Shown: positions 1-7,924 of the stretch, one piece after another
Position numbering within the stretch: the first letter of the stretch is position 1
Layout: each line of letters opens with the position of its first letter
Source of the DNA: Clostridiales bacterium
Lineage (GTDB): Bacteria; Bacillota; Clostridia; Oscillospirales; Oscillospiraceae
NCBI GenBank assembly: GCA_020860385.1
Contig: JAJBUK010000022.1
Coordinates: forward strand, 1-39,663
DNA: 39,663 nucleotides
Direction of reading: 5' to 3'
The notes under the pieces: generated by a model
Databases searched by the model: none
Told to the model about the DNA's origin: nothing
The model's input: the letters and a program-made list of their open reading frames with translations, nothing else
Translations under genes and position numbers: made by a program

Positions 1-39
1 CCCGCCAAACTGAAACCATGACAAAGGATGAATGCTACC

Positions 40-1479
40 ATGAAAAACAACTATGAAAGCCCCCTCTCCTCCCGCTACGCCAGCAAGGAGATGCAGTATA
101 TCTTCTCCCCGGACAAAAAGTTCTCCACCTGGCGCAAGCTGTGGGTGGCCCTGGCCCGGGCGGAGATGGAGCTGGGCCTTCCTGTCACCCAGGAGCAGGT
201 GGATGAGCTGGAGGCTCACTCCGGCCCGGAGTTTATCGACTATGATGCTGCCGCCAAATACGAGAAGGAGCTGCGCCATGACGTGATGGCCCACATCCAC
301 GCCTATGGCGACCAGTGCCCCAAGGCCATGCCCATCATTCACCTGGGGGCCACCAGCTGCTATGTGGGGGACAATACCGATATTATCCTGATGAAGGAAG
401 CGCTGGAGCTGGTACGGGATGAGCTTGTGCGGGTCATCGCCAACCTGGCCCAGTTCGCTGCGCAGTACAAGGCGCTGCCCACCCTGGGCTATACCCACTT
501 CCAGGCGGCCCAGCTGACCACCGTGGGCAAGCGGGCCACCCTCTGGCTGAACGAGCTGCTGATGGACCTGCACGAGGTGGAGTACCGCATCAGCGACCTG
601 AAGCTGCTGGGCAGCAAGGGCACCACCGGCACCCAGGCCTCCTTCCTGGAGCTGTTCGAGGGCGACCATGAGAAGTGCCGTCAGCTGGAGCAGAAAATCG
701 CCGCCGAGATGGGCTTTGACGCGGTGGTGCCCGTGTCCGGCCAGACCTACAGCCGCAAGGTGGACACCTATGTGGTGAACACCCTGGCGGGCATCGCCCA
801 GTCATGCAGCAAATTTGCCACCGACCTGCGGCTGCTGGCCCACATGAAGGAAATCGAGGAGCCCTTCGAGTCCAAGCAGATCGGCTCCTCCGCCATGCCC
901 TACAAGCGCAATCCCATGCGCTGCGAGCGCATCTGCGCCCTGAGCCGCTATGTGCTGTCCGACGTGATGAACCCGGCTATCACCGCATCCTCCCAGTGGT
1001 TTGAGCGGACGCTGGACGACTCCGCCAACAAGCGCCTCTCCGTGCCGGAGGCTTTCCTGGCGGTGGACGCCTGCCTGGGCATCTATCAGAACATCACCTC
1101 CGGCCTGGTGGTGCATGAAAAGGTGATTGAGAAGCACATCATGGAGGAGCTGCCCTTCATGGCCTCGGAAAACATTATGATGGACGCGGTGAAGCGGGGC
1201 GGCAACCGCCAGGAGCTTCACGAGCGCATCCGCCAGCACTCCCTGGAGGCCGGCCACAACGTGAAGGACCTGGGGCTGGAAAATAACCTCATCGACCTGA
1301 TTGCGGCCGACCCCATGTTCGGCATGACGAAGGAGGAGCTGTCCGCCCATCTGGAGCCGTCCAACTACATTGGCCGCTGCCCGGAGCAGGTGGAGGAATT
1401 TTTGCAGGAGTGCGTCCAGCCGGTGCTGGAGCAGTACGCCTCCGCCCTCACCGGGGAACAGGTAGAGCTGAACGTCTGA
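40..1479 (+). CDS. purB: Adenylosuccinate lyase
   Basis: Fumarase/aspartase-superfamily lyase that releases fumarate twice in purine synthesis: from SAICAR in the IMP branch and from adenylosuccinate to give AMP. The family signature GSSAMPYKRNP is present around residue 280, together with the N-terminal SPLSSRYAS segment and the TTGTQASF-type loop, and the 479-aa length is normal. The frame is open from an ATG at 28, but that ATG lies inside the sequence AAAGGATG, which itself looks like the ribosome binding site for the ATG at 40; I therefore start at 40. The promoter lies before the window. The AI-2E exporter follows after 43 bp and may be co-transcribed. purA, which makes its substrate, sits 3.7 kb away on the other strand. 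Confidence 0.96.
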   Translation: MKNNYESPLSSRYASKEMQYIFSPDKKFSTWRKLWVALARAEMELGLPVTQEQVDELEAHSGPEFIDYDAAAKYEKELRHDVMAHIHAYGDQCPKAMPIIHLGATSCYVGDNTDIILMKEALELVRDELVRVIANLAQFAAQYKALPTLGYTHFQAAQLTTVGKRATLWLNELLMDLHEVEYRISDLKLLGSKGTTGTQASFLELFEGDHEKCRQLEQKIAAEMGFDAVVPVSGQTYSRKVDTYVVNTLAGIAQSCSKFATDLRLLAHMKEIEEPFESKQIGSSAMPYKRNPMRCERICALSRYVLSDVMNPAITASSQWFERTLDDSANKRLSVPEAFLAVDACLGIYQNITSGLVVHEKVIEKHIMEELPFMASENIMMDAVKRGGNRQELHERIRQHSLEAGHNVKDLGLENNLIDLIAADPMFGMTKEELSAHLEPSNYIGRCPEQVEEFLQECVQPVLEQYASALTGEQVELNV

Positions 1480-1522
1480 CCAGTCCTTTCACCCCAACCC
1501 CGCAGACAGGAGGGAACCGGCG

Positions 1523-2815
1523 TTGAAGCAAAACCCAAAATATAAGGACTATATGGTAATGGGGCTGACCGGCTTTCTGATGATCGCCGCCAGCATTGCC
1601 ATCTATTTCCTGTTCGCAAAAATATCTGTCTTTCTGAACGCGCTGAAAAAGCTGGTAGACATCCTCGCCCCCTTCCTGATGGGCTTCCTGATTGCCTACC
1701 TGCTGGCCCCTCTGTACAACTACCTGCTGCGCAACCTGCGGGAGCTGCTGGGCTCCGTCATGCGGGAGCGGTGGGCTAAATCCGTCAGCACGGTCGTCTC
1801 CGTCCTGGCCTGCATTTTGACCGGTATCCTGGTCATCAGCGGCCTGTTTGCCCTGGTCATCCCCCGGTTTGTGGAGAGCATTTCGGGCATCATCAACGCC
1901 CTGCCCACCTATCTGACCAGAATCGAGGCTTGGGCGGAGGACTTCCTGGTAGACTATCCGGATGTTTATCAGAGCCTGGAGGACGTTCTGAATAATCTGT
2001 ACGCCTCTCTGACCAACTGGGTCAGCAGCAATCTGCGGCCGCTGCTGGAGGACTTCTCCGGGAACTTTGACAATGTCTCCTCCATCGTCAGCACCCTGTT
2101 TTCCGGCCTGATGGCCGCCGTGACCGCCATCAAGAACCTGGTGCTGGGCTTCATCGTGGCCGCCTATTTGCTGATTGAAAAGACCACGATGATCGGTCAG
2201 GTGAAGCAGATGACCTATGCTCTCCTGGGCCCGAAGCGGGGCAACAGGGTCGTCTATCGGATGCGCTACACCAACCAGGTGATGGGCGGCTTCATCCGGG
2301 GCAAGCTGCTGGATTCGCTGATCATCGGCATTATCTGCTTCATCGGGGTCAGCATCATGCGGATGCCCTACCCCACCCTGATCAGCGTGATCATCGGCGT
2401 CACCAACATCATCCCCTTCTTCGGGCCGTTCCTGGGGGCGATTCCCTGCGCGCTGCTGATTCTGATGTACAACCCCATTCAGGCGGTCTACTTCGTCATC
2501 TTTATCCTGATTTTGCAGCAGTTCGACGGCAACATCCTGGGGCCGAAGATTTTGGGCAACACCACGGGGCTCTCCTCCTTCTGGGTGCTGTTCTCTATCA
2601 TCTTCTTCGGCGGGCTGTTCGGCTTTACCGGGATGCTGCTGGGGGTGCCGCTGTTCGCTGTCATTTACTCGCTGGTGTCCGACTTTGTCAGCGCAAGGCT
2701 GTCCAAGCGGAATCTGTCCCTCCTGGTGGATGATTATATCAACCTGGACGAGGTGGAGCAGCAGCCGGACGGCGAGTACAAATACCCGAAGATGAAGGAC
2801 CCCACCCGGAAGTAA
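1523..2815 (+). CDS. AI-2E family transporter (membrane permease)
   Basis: Polytopic membrane protein of 430 aa with the AI-2E transporter family pattern (formerly UPF0118/DUF20). Hydrophobic helices lie at about residues 12-35 and 45-70, followed by a long soluble segment around 100-210, then a C-terminal cluster of helices. The cluster includes the family-typical GVTNIIPFFGPFLGAIP stretch and an NILGPKILGNTTGL segment. Family members export the quorum signal AI-2 or exchange ions (Na+/H+); the substrate here is not determined. The start is a TTG at 1523 behind a strong AGGAGGGA site at the usual distance; no ATG is better placed. It follows purB by 43 bp and ends at a strong hairpin. Confidence 0.9.
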   Translation: MKQNPKYKDYMVMGLTGFLMIAASIAIYFLFAKISVFLNALKKLVDILAPFLMGFLIAYLLAPLYNYLLRNLRELLGSVMRERWAKSVSTVVSVLACILTGILVISGLFALVIPRFVESISGIINALPTYLTRIEAWAEDFLVDYPDVYQSLEDVLNNLYASLTNWVSSNLRPLLEDFSGNFDNVSSIVSTLFSGLMAAVTAIKNLVLGFIVAAYLLIEKTTMIGQVKQMTYALLGPKRGNRVVYRMRYTNQVMGGFIRGKLLDSLIIGIICFIGVSIMRMPYPTLISVIIGVTNIIPFFGPFLGAIPCALLILMYNPIQAVYFVIFILILQQFDGNILGPKILGNTTGLSSFWVLFSIIFFGGLFGFTGMLLGVPLFAVIYSLVSDFVSARLSKRNLSLLVDDYINLDEVEQQPDGEYKYPKMKDPTRK

Positions 2816-2848
2816 GGCTTCCTGCCCTGGGGCAGGATGGATAAAAAA

Positions 2849-2906
2849 CAATAGTTGCCCTCCCTGTGCGGCAGTCAGCCTGCGGGGAGGGCAAATTGTA
2901 TTTCTT
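2849..2906. terminator. Rho-independent terminator between convergent genes
   Basis: A perfect 10-bp stem pairs TTGCCCTCCC (2855-2864) with GGGAGGGCAA (2885-2894). It is extended by ACAAT/ATTGT across a 2-nt bulge and followed by a T-rich stretch on the plus strand. The complementary A-rich flank (ATAAAAAACA) upstream means it could also end transcription of the minus-strand GNAT gene. Confidence 0.8.
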
Positions 2907-2952
2907 TTCAAACTATCTGTTCAGGTAAGGGGCCTGTGGAAGAAGCCCTCCG

Positions 2953-3495
2953 TTACAATGCGCTGCTTGCCGCCGCGCGGGAAGCCAGCGCCTTTTCCAT
3001 CCAAACCAAATCATACCATCGCCCAAACTTGTAGCCGCACCTTGGATAGCGTCCCAGCTCAGTGTAGCCCTGCCGGGCGTGAAACCGGAGGCTGGCGTGG
3101 GTGATGTATGCGTCCTCCTCCGGGGCGTCCGCAATCAGGGCGCACAGGCTGACGATGCCCTGGCTGCGAAGCAACCCCTCCAGCCTGGCGTAGAGGGCTG
3201 ACCCCAGCCCCTGCCCCCGAGCGTCCCGGCGCAGATAGATGGACGGCTCCGCTACCCAGGCGAAGGCCGCCCGGTCGTGGAAGGGGGCGGCGTAGGCGTA
3301 GCCCAGCACCTCCCCAGCCTGTTCCGCCACCAAGTAGGGGTAGCGGCCCTGAATCGCCTCCATCCGGCGGCGGAACGCTCCGGCGTCCGGCGGCTCATAC
3401 TCAAACGTGACGGCGGTTTCCAGCACATAGGGGGCGTAAATGGCCGCCAGGGCGTCGGCGTCCTCCAGCCTGGCGGGGCGGATGATGCCGCCCAT
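2953..3495 (-). CDS. GNAT N-acetyltransferase, phosphinothricin/methionine-sulfoximine acetyltransferase-like
   Basis: A 180-aa acetyl-CoA-dependent N-acetyltransferase. The N-terminal IRPARLEDADALAAIYAPYV segment and the TFEYEPP motif match the Pat/MnaT branch of GNAT, which acetylates amino-acid analogues such as phosphinothricin or methionine sulfoximine. The acetyl-CoA loop R-R-D-A-R-G-Q-G-L-G is intact near residues 95-104, and the C-terminal half holds the ASLRFHARQGYTELG strand-helix typical of the family. Its ATG overlaps the stop of the upstream HAD gene (TGATG, one shared base); a GTG three bases earlier is also possible. The pair is therefore translationally coupled. The true substrate cannot be read from the sequence. 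Confidence 0.88.
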   Translation of the reverse strand: MGGIIRPARLEDADALAAIYAPYVLETAVTFEYEPPDAGAFRRRMEAIQGRYPYLVAEQAGEVLGYAYAAPFHDRAAFAWVAEPSIYLRRDARGQGLGSALYARLEGLLRSQGIVSLCALIADAPEEDAYITHASLRFHARQGYTELGRYPRCGYKFGRWYDLVWMEKALASRAAASSAL

Positions 3496-4187
3496 CACAG
3501 CGCCGTCCCTTCCGCCGCCCTGGGCGGAAGCTCCCGCTCCAACAGGGGAATCAGCTCATCCAGCCGCTCCACGCAGGCCCACAGCAGGGGCTGGAGGCAG
3601 TCCTCCGCCGGGCTCTGGTCGGGCACCAGCACCGGTCTGCACCCGGCGGCAAAGGCGGAGATGATGCCGTTGGGGGAATCCTCCACGGCGACGCACGCCT
3701 CCGGCGGCAGATGCAGCGCCTCACAGGCATAGCGGTAAACGTCCGGCGCAGGCTTGCCCCGGGACACATCCCTGGCGCTGATGACGTGGTCAAAGTCCTC
3801 CTCCAAACCGAACCGGGCCAACATACGCCGGGCCTTGTCCGGGGCGTTGGCGGTGACCAGCGCCAGCTCTGCCTGCCGGGTGTGGAGGAAGTCCAGCAGC
3901 GCCCGCGCCCCCGGCTTCAGGGGGATGGGGTCGGTCTCCAGCGCGTCCCCCATCAGCTCGATGCGCTTCTCCCGCAGCGCCTGATAGGACACCTCCGGGC
4001 CGTACAGCCGCTGGATGAAGTAAGCATTGTAGGGTGCGCCCAAGCTGCGCAGCTGGAGACCCTGGGTGCGGGTCATGGGGCAGCCCAGGGCCTGACCGGC
4101 CTCCTGCCAGGAGCGGACATAGTAGGGCTCCGTGTCGATGAGGGTGCCGTCCAAGTCGAAGAGGACGGCGAGAATTGGCTCAGGCAT
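3495..4187 (-). CDS. HAD-superfamily phosphatase (subfamily IA, beta-phosphoglucomutase-like)
   Basis: Cytosolic HAD hydrolase of 230 aa. Motif I is FDLDGTLID with both catalytic aspartates. Motif II is VTANAP, the conserved Lys lies in RGKPAPD, and motif IV is VEDSPNG. An alpha-helical cap lies between motifs I and II. This is the pattern of phosphoglycolate/sugar-phosphate phosphatases and beta-phosphoglucomutases; which one is not decidable. The frame opens at a GTG (4196), but that codon overlaps the AGGAG site that serves the ATG at 4187, eight bases downstream, so 4187 is preferred. It overlaps the GNAT gene and is divergent from spo0A. Confidence 0.9.
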   Translation of the reverse strand: MPEPILAVLFDLDGTLIDTEPYYVRSWQEAGQALGCPMTRTQGLQLRSLGAPYNAYFIQRLYGPEVSYQALREKRIELMGDALETDPIPLKPGARALLDFLHTRQAELALVTANAPDKARRMLARFGLEEDFDHVISARDVSRGKPAPDVYRYACEALHLPPEACVAVEDSPNGIISAFAAGCRPVLVPDQSPAEDCLQPLLWACVERLDELIPLLERELPPRAAEGTAL

Positions 4188-4320
4188 AGCAGACACTCCT
4201 TATTGAACTGGGCGCGGCGAAGGCTGGCGAAGGGCGTCGGGCGGGGACAAACGCCGTCGCAAAGCCGGGCCGGATGTCTAACAATATCGGACGAAAGTTG
4301 CAAAAAATGGAAATAACCCG

Positions 4321-4349
4321 TTGATATATGGTGGAAATAGTGCTAAATT
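4321..4349 (+). promoter_or_regulatory. Sigma-A-type promoter for spo0A
   Basis: TTGATA (4321-4326) and TAAATT (4344-4349) are separated by exactly 17 bp, about 70 bp ahead of the spo0A start. No convincing sigma-H promoter or Spo0A box (TGNCGAA) was found nearby, so the usual autoregulatory switch is not visible. Confidence 0.6.
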
Positions 4350-4417
4350 ATTCCTGTTAGCAGCAGCGGCGGCAGCCGTGGGGCTGCCGGAGTTCACAGG
4401 AAAAGGAGCGGTTATTT

Positions 4418-5170
4418 TTGGATATGATGAACATCTTGATTGCCGACGCCGACGAGGCGTTTCGTACAGCTTTGGCAGATTTGATTCGGCGGGAGCCGGA
4501 TATGGAGGTGGTCCTCCAGACGGGGAACGGAGAGGAAGCGGCGGACTACCTGCTGCATCACGAGGTGGATGTGCTTTTGACGGATACGGTGCTGGCCCGG
4601 ATGGACGGGATGGAGCTACTGAACCGCATCGCCCGCAGCGAGGGGCGGAAACCCATCGTCCTGGTGCTGTCCGGCTTCCTCCGGGGCAACGTGGTGCGGC
4701 AGGCGGCCAGCTTGGGGGCGGACTACTTTATGATGAAGCCCTGCCGCCCGGCAGCGGTGCTGGAACGGGTGCGCCAAATCGCGGACAAAGCCCCGGAAAC
4801 GGCCCGGGACGCCACGGGGCTGGAGACCCGGGTCACCGCCATCATCCACGAAATCGGGGTGCCCGCCCACATCAAAGGGTATCAGTACCTACGGGAGGCC
4901 ATCCTCATCGCGGTGGACGATATGGACGTTATCAACGCGGTGACGAAGGTGCTTTACCCGGAGGTGGCCCGGCGCTACGGCACCACCGCCAGCCGGGTGG
5001 AGCGGGCCATCCGCCACGCCATCGAGGTGGCTTGGGACAGAGGGGACATTGAGACGCTGCAAAAATACTTCGGCTACACCGTCTCCAACGCAAAGGGGAA
5101 GCCCACCAACAGCGAGTTTATCGCCATGATTGCGGACCGGCTCCAGCTCCAGCGGCGGAGCAACGGCTGA
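4418..5170 (+). CDS. spo0A: Sporulation master regulator Spo0A
   Basis: Two-domain response regulator of 250 aa. The receiver (about 1-118) has the acidic pair D10/D12, phospho-acceptor D56, S85 and K107 followed by Pro. The C-terminal Spo0A DNA-binding domain (about 130-248) is recognisable from [19 protein letters not shown], the [22 protein letters not shown] recognition-helix region and the [10 protein letters not shown] segment. When phosphorylated it binds 0A boxes and commits the cell to sporulation. The usual Pro four residues after the phospho-acceptor is Ala here (position 60). The start is a TTG at 4418, nine bases after AAGGAG; the ATGs at 4424 and 4427 are too far from it. The neighbours are not the usual spoIVB/recN. 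Confidence 0.95.
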   Translation: MDMMNILIADADEAFRTALADLIRREPDMEVVLQTGNGEEAADYLLHHEVDVLLTDTVLARMDGMELLNRIARSEGRKPIVLVLSGFLRGNVVRQAASLGADYFMMKPCRPAAVLERVRQIADKAPETARDATGLETRVTAIIHEIGVPAHIKGYQYLREAILIAVDDMDVINAVTKVLYPEVARRYGTTASRVERAIRHAIEVAWDRGDIETLQKYFGYTVSNAKGKPTNSEFIAMIADRLQLQRRSNG

Positions 5171-5185
5171 GCCGCCGGAAACAGG

Positions 5186-5222
5186 AAACCCATTGGCAGG
5201 CGTATGGCCCGCCAATGGGTTT
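5186..5222. terminator. Bidirectional terminator between spo0A and purA
   Basis: Perfect 12-bp stem: AAACCCATTGGC (5186-5197) pairs with GCCAATGGGTTT (5211-5222) around a 13-base loop. It lies between convergent genes; the A/T-rich stem ends provide a short U-run in both directions. Confidence 0.75.
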
Positions 5223-5228
5223 TGTGAA

Positions 5229-6521
5229 TCACAGCTTGGGGGTGCGGTAGGTGATTTGATGGCGGGACGGGCCATTGGAAACCATGGTGATGGGGGCCTG
5301 GATCTGCTGCTCGATAAAGTCCACATAGGCCTTCGCGTTGTCCGGCAGAGCATCGTAGTCCTTCACGGCGGTGATGTCGGTTTTCCAGCCGGGCAGGGTG
5401 GTAAAGACGGGCTTGGCCCGCTCCAGCCTGGCGGGGATGGGGAAGGTGTCCGTCACCTGGCCGTCGATTTCATAGCCGGTGCAGACCGGGATCTCATCCA
5501 GGTAGCTGAGCACGTCCAGGCAGGTCAGCGCTACCTGAGTGGCTCCCTGAACCATGCAGCCGTACCGGGTGGCCACGGTGTCAAACCAGCCCACCCGGCG
5601 GGGGCGGCCGGTGGTAGCGCCGAACTCACCCTTGTCGCCGCCCCGGCGGCGCAGCTCGTCCCCGGCGTCCCCCAGCAGCTCGCTGACGAAGGGCTCCGTC
5701 TTGGCCCCCACGCAGGAGGAGTAGGCTTTCGTGACGGCAATCACGTCCTTGATGGCGGTAGGCGGCACGCAGGCCCCCACCGCGCCGAAGCCGGCTAGGG
5801 TGTGGCTGGAGGTGGTCATGGGGTAGATGCCCAGGTCGGGGTCCTTCATGGAACCCAGCTGGCCCTCCAGCAGGATGGTCTTGCCGGCCTTCTCCGCATC
5901 GTGGACGAACTGAACGGCGTCCCCCACATAGGGGCGCAGCGCCTCCCGCTGGGCCATCAACTCATCGTACAGCGCCTGCACATCCAGCTCCGGCTTCTGG
6001 TACATATAGCGGAACAGGATGTTCTTACGCTCCACCGCGTCGGTGAGCCGCCGCATCAGCCGCTGGTCGTCATACAGGTCGCAGACCTGGATGCCGGTTT
6101 TTGCGTATTTATCGGAATAGAAGGGGGCGATGCCGCTCTTGGTGGAGCCGAAGGCTCTGCCGCCCAGCCGTTCCTCCTCGTAGGTGTCCTGCAAGACGTG
6201 GTAGGGCATCAAAATCTGCGCACGCTCGGAAATGAGCAGGTTGGGCGCGGGGACCCCCTGACCGGTGATGTCCTCCAGCTCCGCAATGAGGCGCTTGATG
6301 TCCAGCGCGACCCCGTTGCCAATGACGTTGGTGACGTGGGGATAAAAGGTGCCGGAGGGCAGGATGTGCAGGGCGAATCTGCCATAGTCATTGATGATGG
6401 TGTGACCCGCGTTGGCGCCGCCCTGGAAACGGATGACAACATCGGACGTTTCGGCAAGCATATCGGTAATTTTCCCTTTGCCTTCATCGCCCCAGTTTGC
6501 ACCTACGATTGCTTTAACCAT
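5229..6521 (-). CDS. purA: Adenylosuccinate synthetase
   Basis: GTP-dependent ligase that joins aspartate to IMP, the first committed step to AMP; PurB completes it. The 430-aa protein opens with the P-loop region GANWGDEGKGK, followed by GGANAGHTI, and carries TTGRPRRVGWFD and SSCVGAKTEPF-type loops near the C-terminal third. The canonical LFEGAQG loop reads LLEGQLG here, a variant I recognise from other Clostridia. The frame stays open upstream to about 7139, but the true start is the ATG at 6521, with AAGGAG eight bases before it and a promoter upstream at 6621-6649; the upstream extension resembles nothing in the family. The roughly 93-nt leader can fold into several GC-rich hairpins. Confidence 0.96.
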   Translation of the reverse strand: MVKAIVGANWGDEGKGKITDMLAETSDVVIRFQGGANAGHTIINDYGRFALHILPSGTFYPHVTNVIGNGVALDIKRLIAELEDITGQGVPAPNLLISERAQILMPYHVLQDTYEEERLGGRAFGSTKSGIAPFYSDKYAKTGIQVCDLYDDQRLMRRLTDAVERKNILFRYMYQKPELDVQALYDELMAQREALRPYVGDAVQFVHDAEKAGKTILLEGQLGSMKDPDLGIYPMTTSSHTLAGFGAVGACVPPTAIKDVIAVTKAYSSCVGAKTEPFVSELLGDAGDELRRRGGDKGEFGATTGRPRRVGWFDTVATRYGCMVQGATQVALTCLDVLSYLDEIPVCTGYEIDGQVTDTFPIPARLERAKPVFTTLPGWKTDITAVKDYDALPDNAKAYVDFIEQQIQAPITMVSNGPSRHQITYRTPKL

Positions 6522-6620
6522 GATGTTTTCTCCTTTTTGCCCCGGCAGCGGGTGCCGAAGCAGCGTGATATGTGCGAAGAACGCTGCCCGTGCCGCCGCG
6601 TAACGGCCACGGGCAAGTTT

Positions 6621-6649
6621 ATTATACGGGTTTCCCGGCATAATTGCAA
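6621..6649 (-). promoter_or_regulatory. Sigma-A promoter for purA
   Basis: Read on the minus strand, TTGCAA (6649-6644), a 17-bp spacer and a consensus TATAAT (6626-6621). Transcription would start near 6614, giving a leader of roughly 93 nt before purA. Confidence 0.75.
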
Positions 6650-6694
6650 GGAGAAAAACAGGCGTGACGGACAAAAACCGGGGACTGGGAAAAA

Positions 6695-7084
6695 TCAGGG
6701 CCGCTCCAGCGTCCCCTCCGGCAGGCGCCAGCACTCCGCCCCGGAGAACGACCCGCCCCGGGCGTCCTGCACCTGCCAGGTCACCCGCAGCGCGTCCCCC
6801 TCCTGGCACACCTGGGCGCTGAGGGCGCACTGCCAGGGGGCGAACCAGCGGGAGCGGCTTCGGGCCGCGCTGCGCTCCGCCCCCGCCTGTTGGGCCAGCC
6901 GGGCGGCCCGGCGCTGGAAGCAGCGGCCCATGTGCCGGTAAAAGCGGTTCAGCCGGCTTTGGGCCCGCCGCGTCCCGCCGGAGAAGCGGGGCAGGGCGGC
7001 GGAGGCCGTCAGCACGGCCTCGCCGTCCTCCTGGAAGGCCTTTTCCCAGGGGGTCATGGCAAAGGTGAGGGGGGACTGCTTCAT
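6695..7084 (-). CDS. Hypothetical protein (129 aa)
   Basis: I do not recognise this protein with confidence. It has an excellent ribosome binding site (GGAGGT, five bases before the ATG), which argues that it is a real gene. The product is a soluble, Arg-rich protein with no signal peptide or membrane helix. The pattern P-x-F-S-G ... RLNRFYRHMG ... followed by a helix and two or three predicted strands (CALSAQVCQEGDALRVTWQVQD) weakly recalls DUF3298/RsiV-like folds, where a short P-x-x-G/iN-xxf motif precedes a beta-sheet; this is only a resemblance. It lies 45 bp upstream of the purA promoter on the same strand and has no obvious partner. Confidence 0.55.
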   Translation of the reverse strand: MKQSPLTFAMTPWEKAFQEDGEAVLTASAALPRFSGGTRRAQSRLNRFYRHMGRCFQRRAARLAQQAGAERSAARSRSRWFAPWQCALSAQVCQEGDALRVTWQVQDARGGSFSGAECWRLPEGTLERP

Positions 7085-7228
7085 GGGATACCTCCATGCG
7101 CCGAGGCGCTGCCATCAGGTGGAAGGTGTTCTGCACCATCCTATGCGCGGGCGCGGGGATGGTGCTGATACCGGCGCACGATAAAAATGATTGCCAGCCC
7201 CGTCGCAGGAGGAATGCGGCGGCAATCC

Positions 7229-7251
7229 AAAGCAGCCGTAAGGGCCGCTTT
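7229..7251 (-). terminator. Weak hairpin at the end of the flavin reductase gene
   Basis: AAAGC/GCTTT (7229-7233 with 7247-7251) enclose GCC/GGC with one A-C mismatch and a 5-base loop. The stem starts at the stop codon of the minus-strand flavin reductase gene. No long U-run follows, so termination is uncertain. Confidence 0.35.
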
Positions 7252-7813
7252 ATTTCAAGGCCAGCCCATCCTGGAAGGCGTTGCCTACCCGCTGAGTGAC
7301 TTTGTAATAACCGTGGGTGTAGGGGTCAAAGGCGATGGCGGAGACCTTCTCAATGTCCACTCTGTCCCCCTCCAGGACGGATTCGTCCGCCGTGGTGTTG
7401 ACGACCTTGCCAATCACCCCGCAGCCATATTCGCCGTCCTGATACTGAATGAACTCGCACTCCATGCAGATGGGAAATTCCGTAATGATGGGGGCATCCA
7501 CCAGAGCGGACTTTTGCGCTGTCAGGCCACTTTTGGCGAATTTGTCCGGCGTATTGTTGCCGGATACCACGCCGAAATAGTCTGCCTCCGTCATGTGCGC
7601 TGCATCCGCGATGCTGACGGTAAAGGCTTTTCTGGCCTTAATGTTCTTTACGGTTTTGTGGGTCTCCGTCAGGTTGAGGATCACATGATCCCGCTCCAGC
7701 ATGGTGCCCCAGGCGGCGTTCATCACGTCAACGGTACCGTCCTCGTTGTAGGTTGCCACCATCAGCACGGGCATGGGGAAGATGGCTTCAGTGGTTTTGA
7801 TATGTTTTCTCAT
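7250..7813 (-). CDS. Flavin reductase-like FMN-binding protein
   Basis: A 187-aa cytosolic protein of the flavin-reductase-like split-barrel family, which binds FMN and reduces flavins or acts as a small oxidoreductase. The opening PMPVLMVATYNEDGTVDVMNAAWG, the LNLTETHKTVKNIKARKAFTVS strand-helix and the DYFGVVSGNNTPDKFAKSGL segment are typical. The start is the ATG at 7813 with GGAGGT eight bases upstream; the frame is open ten codons further but without a site. It is divergent from an HxlR-family regulator 111 bp away, the standard arrangement in which the regulator controls the reductase in response to electrophile or quinone stress. The substrate is unknown. Confidence 0.9.
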   Translation of the reverse strand: MRKHIKTTEAIFPMPVLMVATYNEDGTVDVMNAAWGTMLERDHVILNLTETHKTVKNIKARKAFTVSIADAAHMTEADYFGVVSGNNTPDKFAKSGLTAQKSALVDAPIITEFPICMECEFIQYQDGEYGCGVIGKVVNTTADESVLEGDRVDIEKVSAIAFDPYTHGYYKVTQRVGNAFQDGLALK

Positions 7814-7855
7814 AAATAAGAACCTCCAAATCGGGATTGCCATTCGGCTGAATTT

Positions 7856-7913
7856 ATGGTACCATTATGTTGGTTAATTTACAAGTACCCACATTTTTGT
7901 AAGGTACCTACTT
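7856..7913. promoter_or_regulatory. Divergent promoter/operator between flavin reductase and hxlR
   Basis: On the minus strand TTGTAA (7884-7879), 17 bp and TACCAT (7861-7856) form a promoter for the reductase. The same stretch contains GGTACC (7859-7864), AAGTACC (7883-7889), the palindrome AGGTACCT (7902-7909) and TACTT (7909-7913), with AAGTA and TACTT forming inverted arms. These GTAC-centred sequences are a reasonable HxlR operator. No clear promoter for hxlR itself was distinguished. Confidence 0.5.
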
Positions 7914-7924
7914 GGAGGTAAGCT

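Noticed and set aside
6522..7139. In-frame upstream extension of purA (about 206 residues)
   Set aside because: The purA family begins at ATG 6521 with a good ribosome site, and the purA promoter (6621-6649) lies inside the extension; the extension is Arg/Pro-rich shadow sequence.
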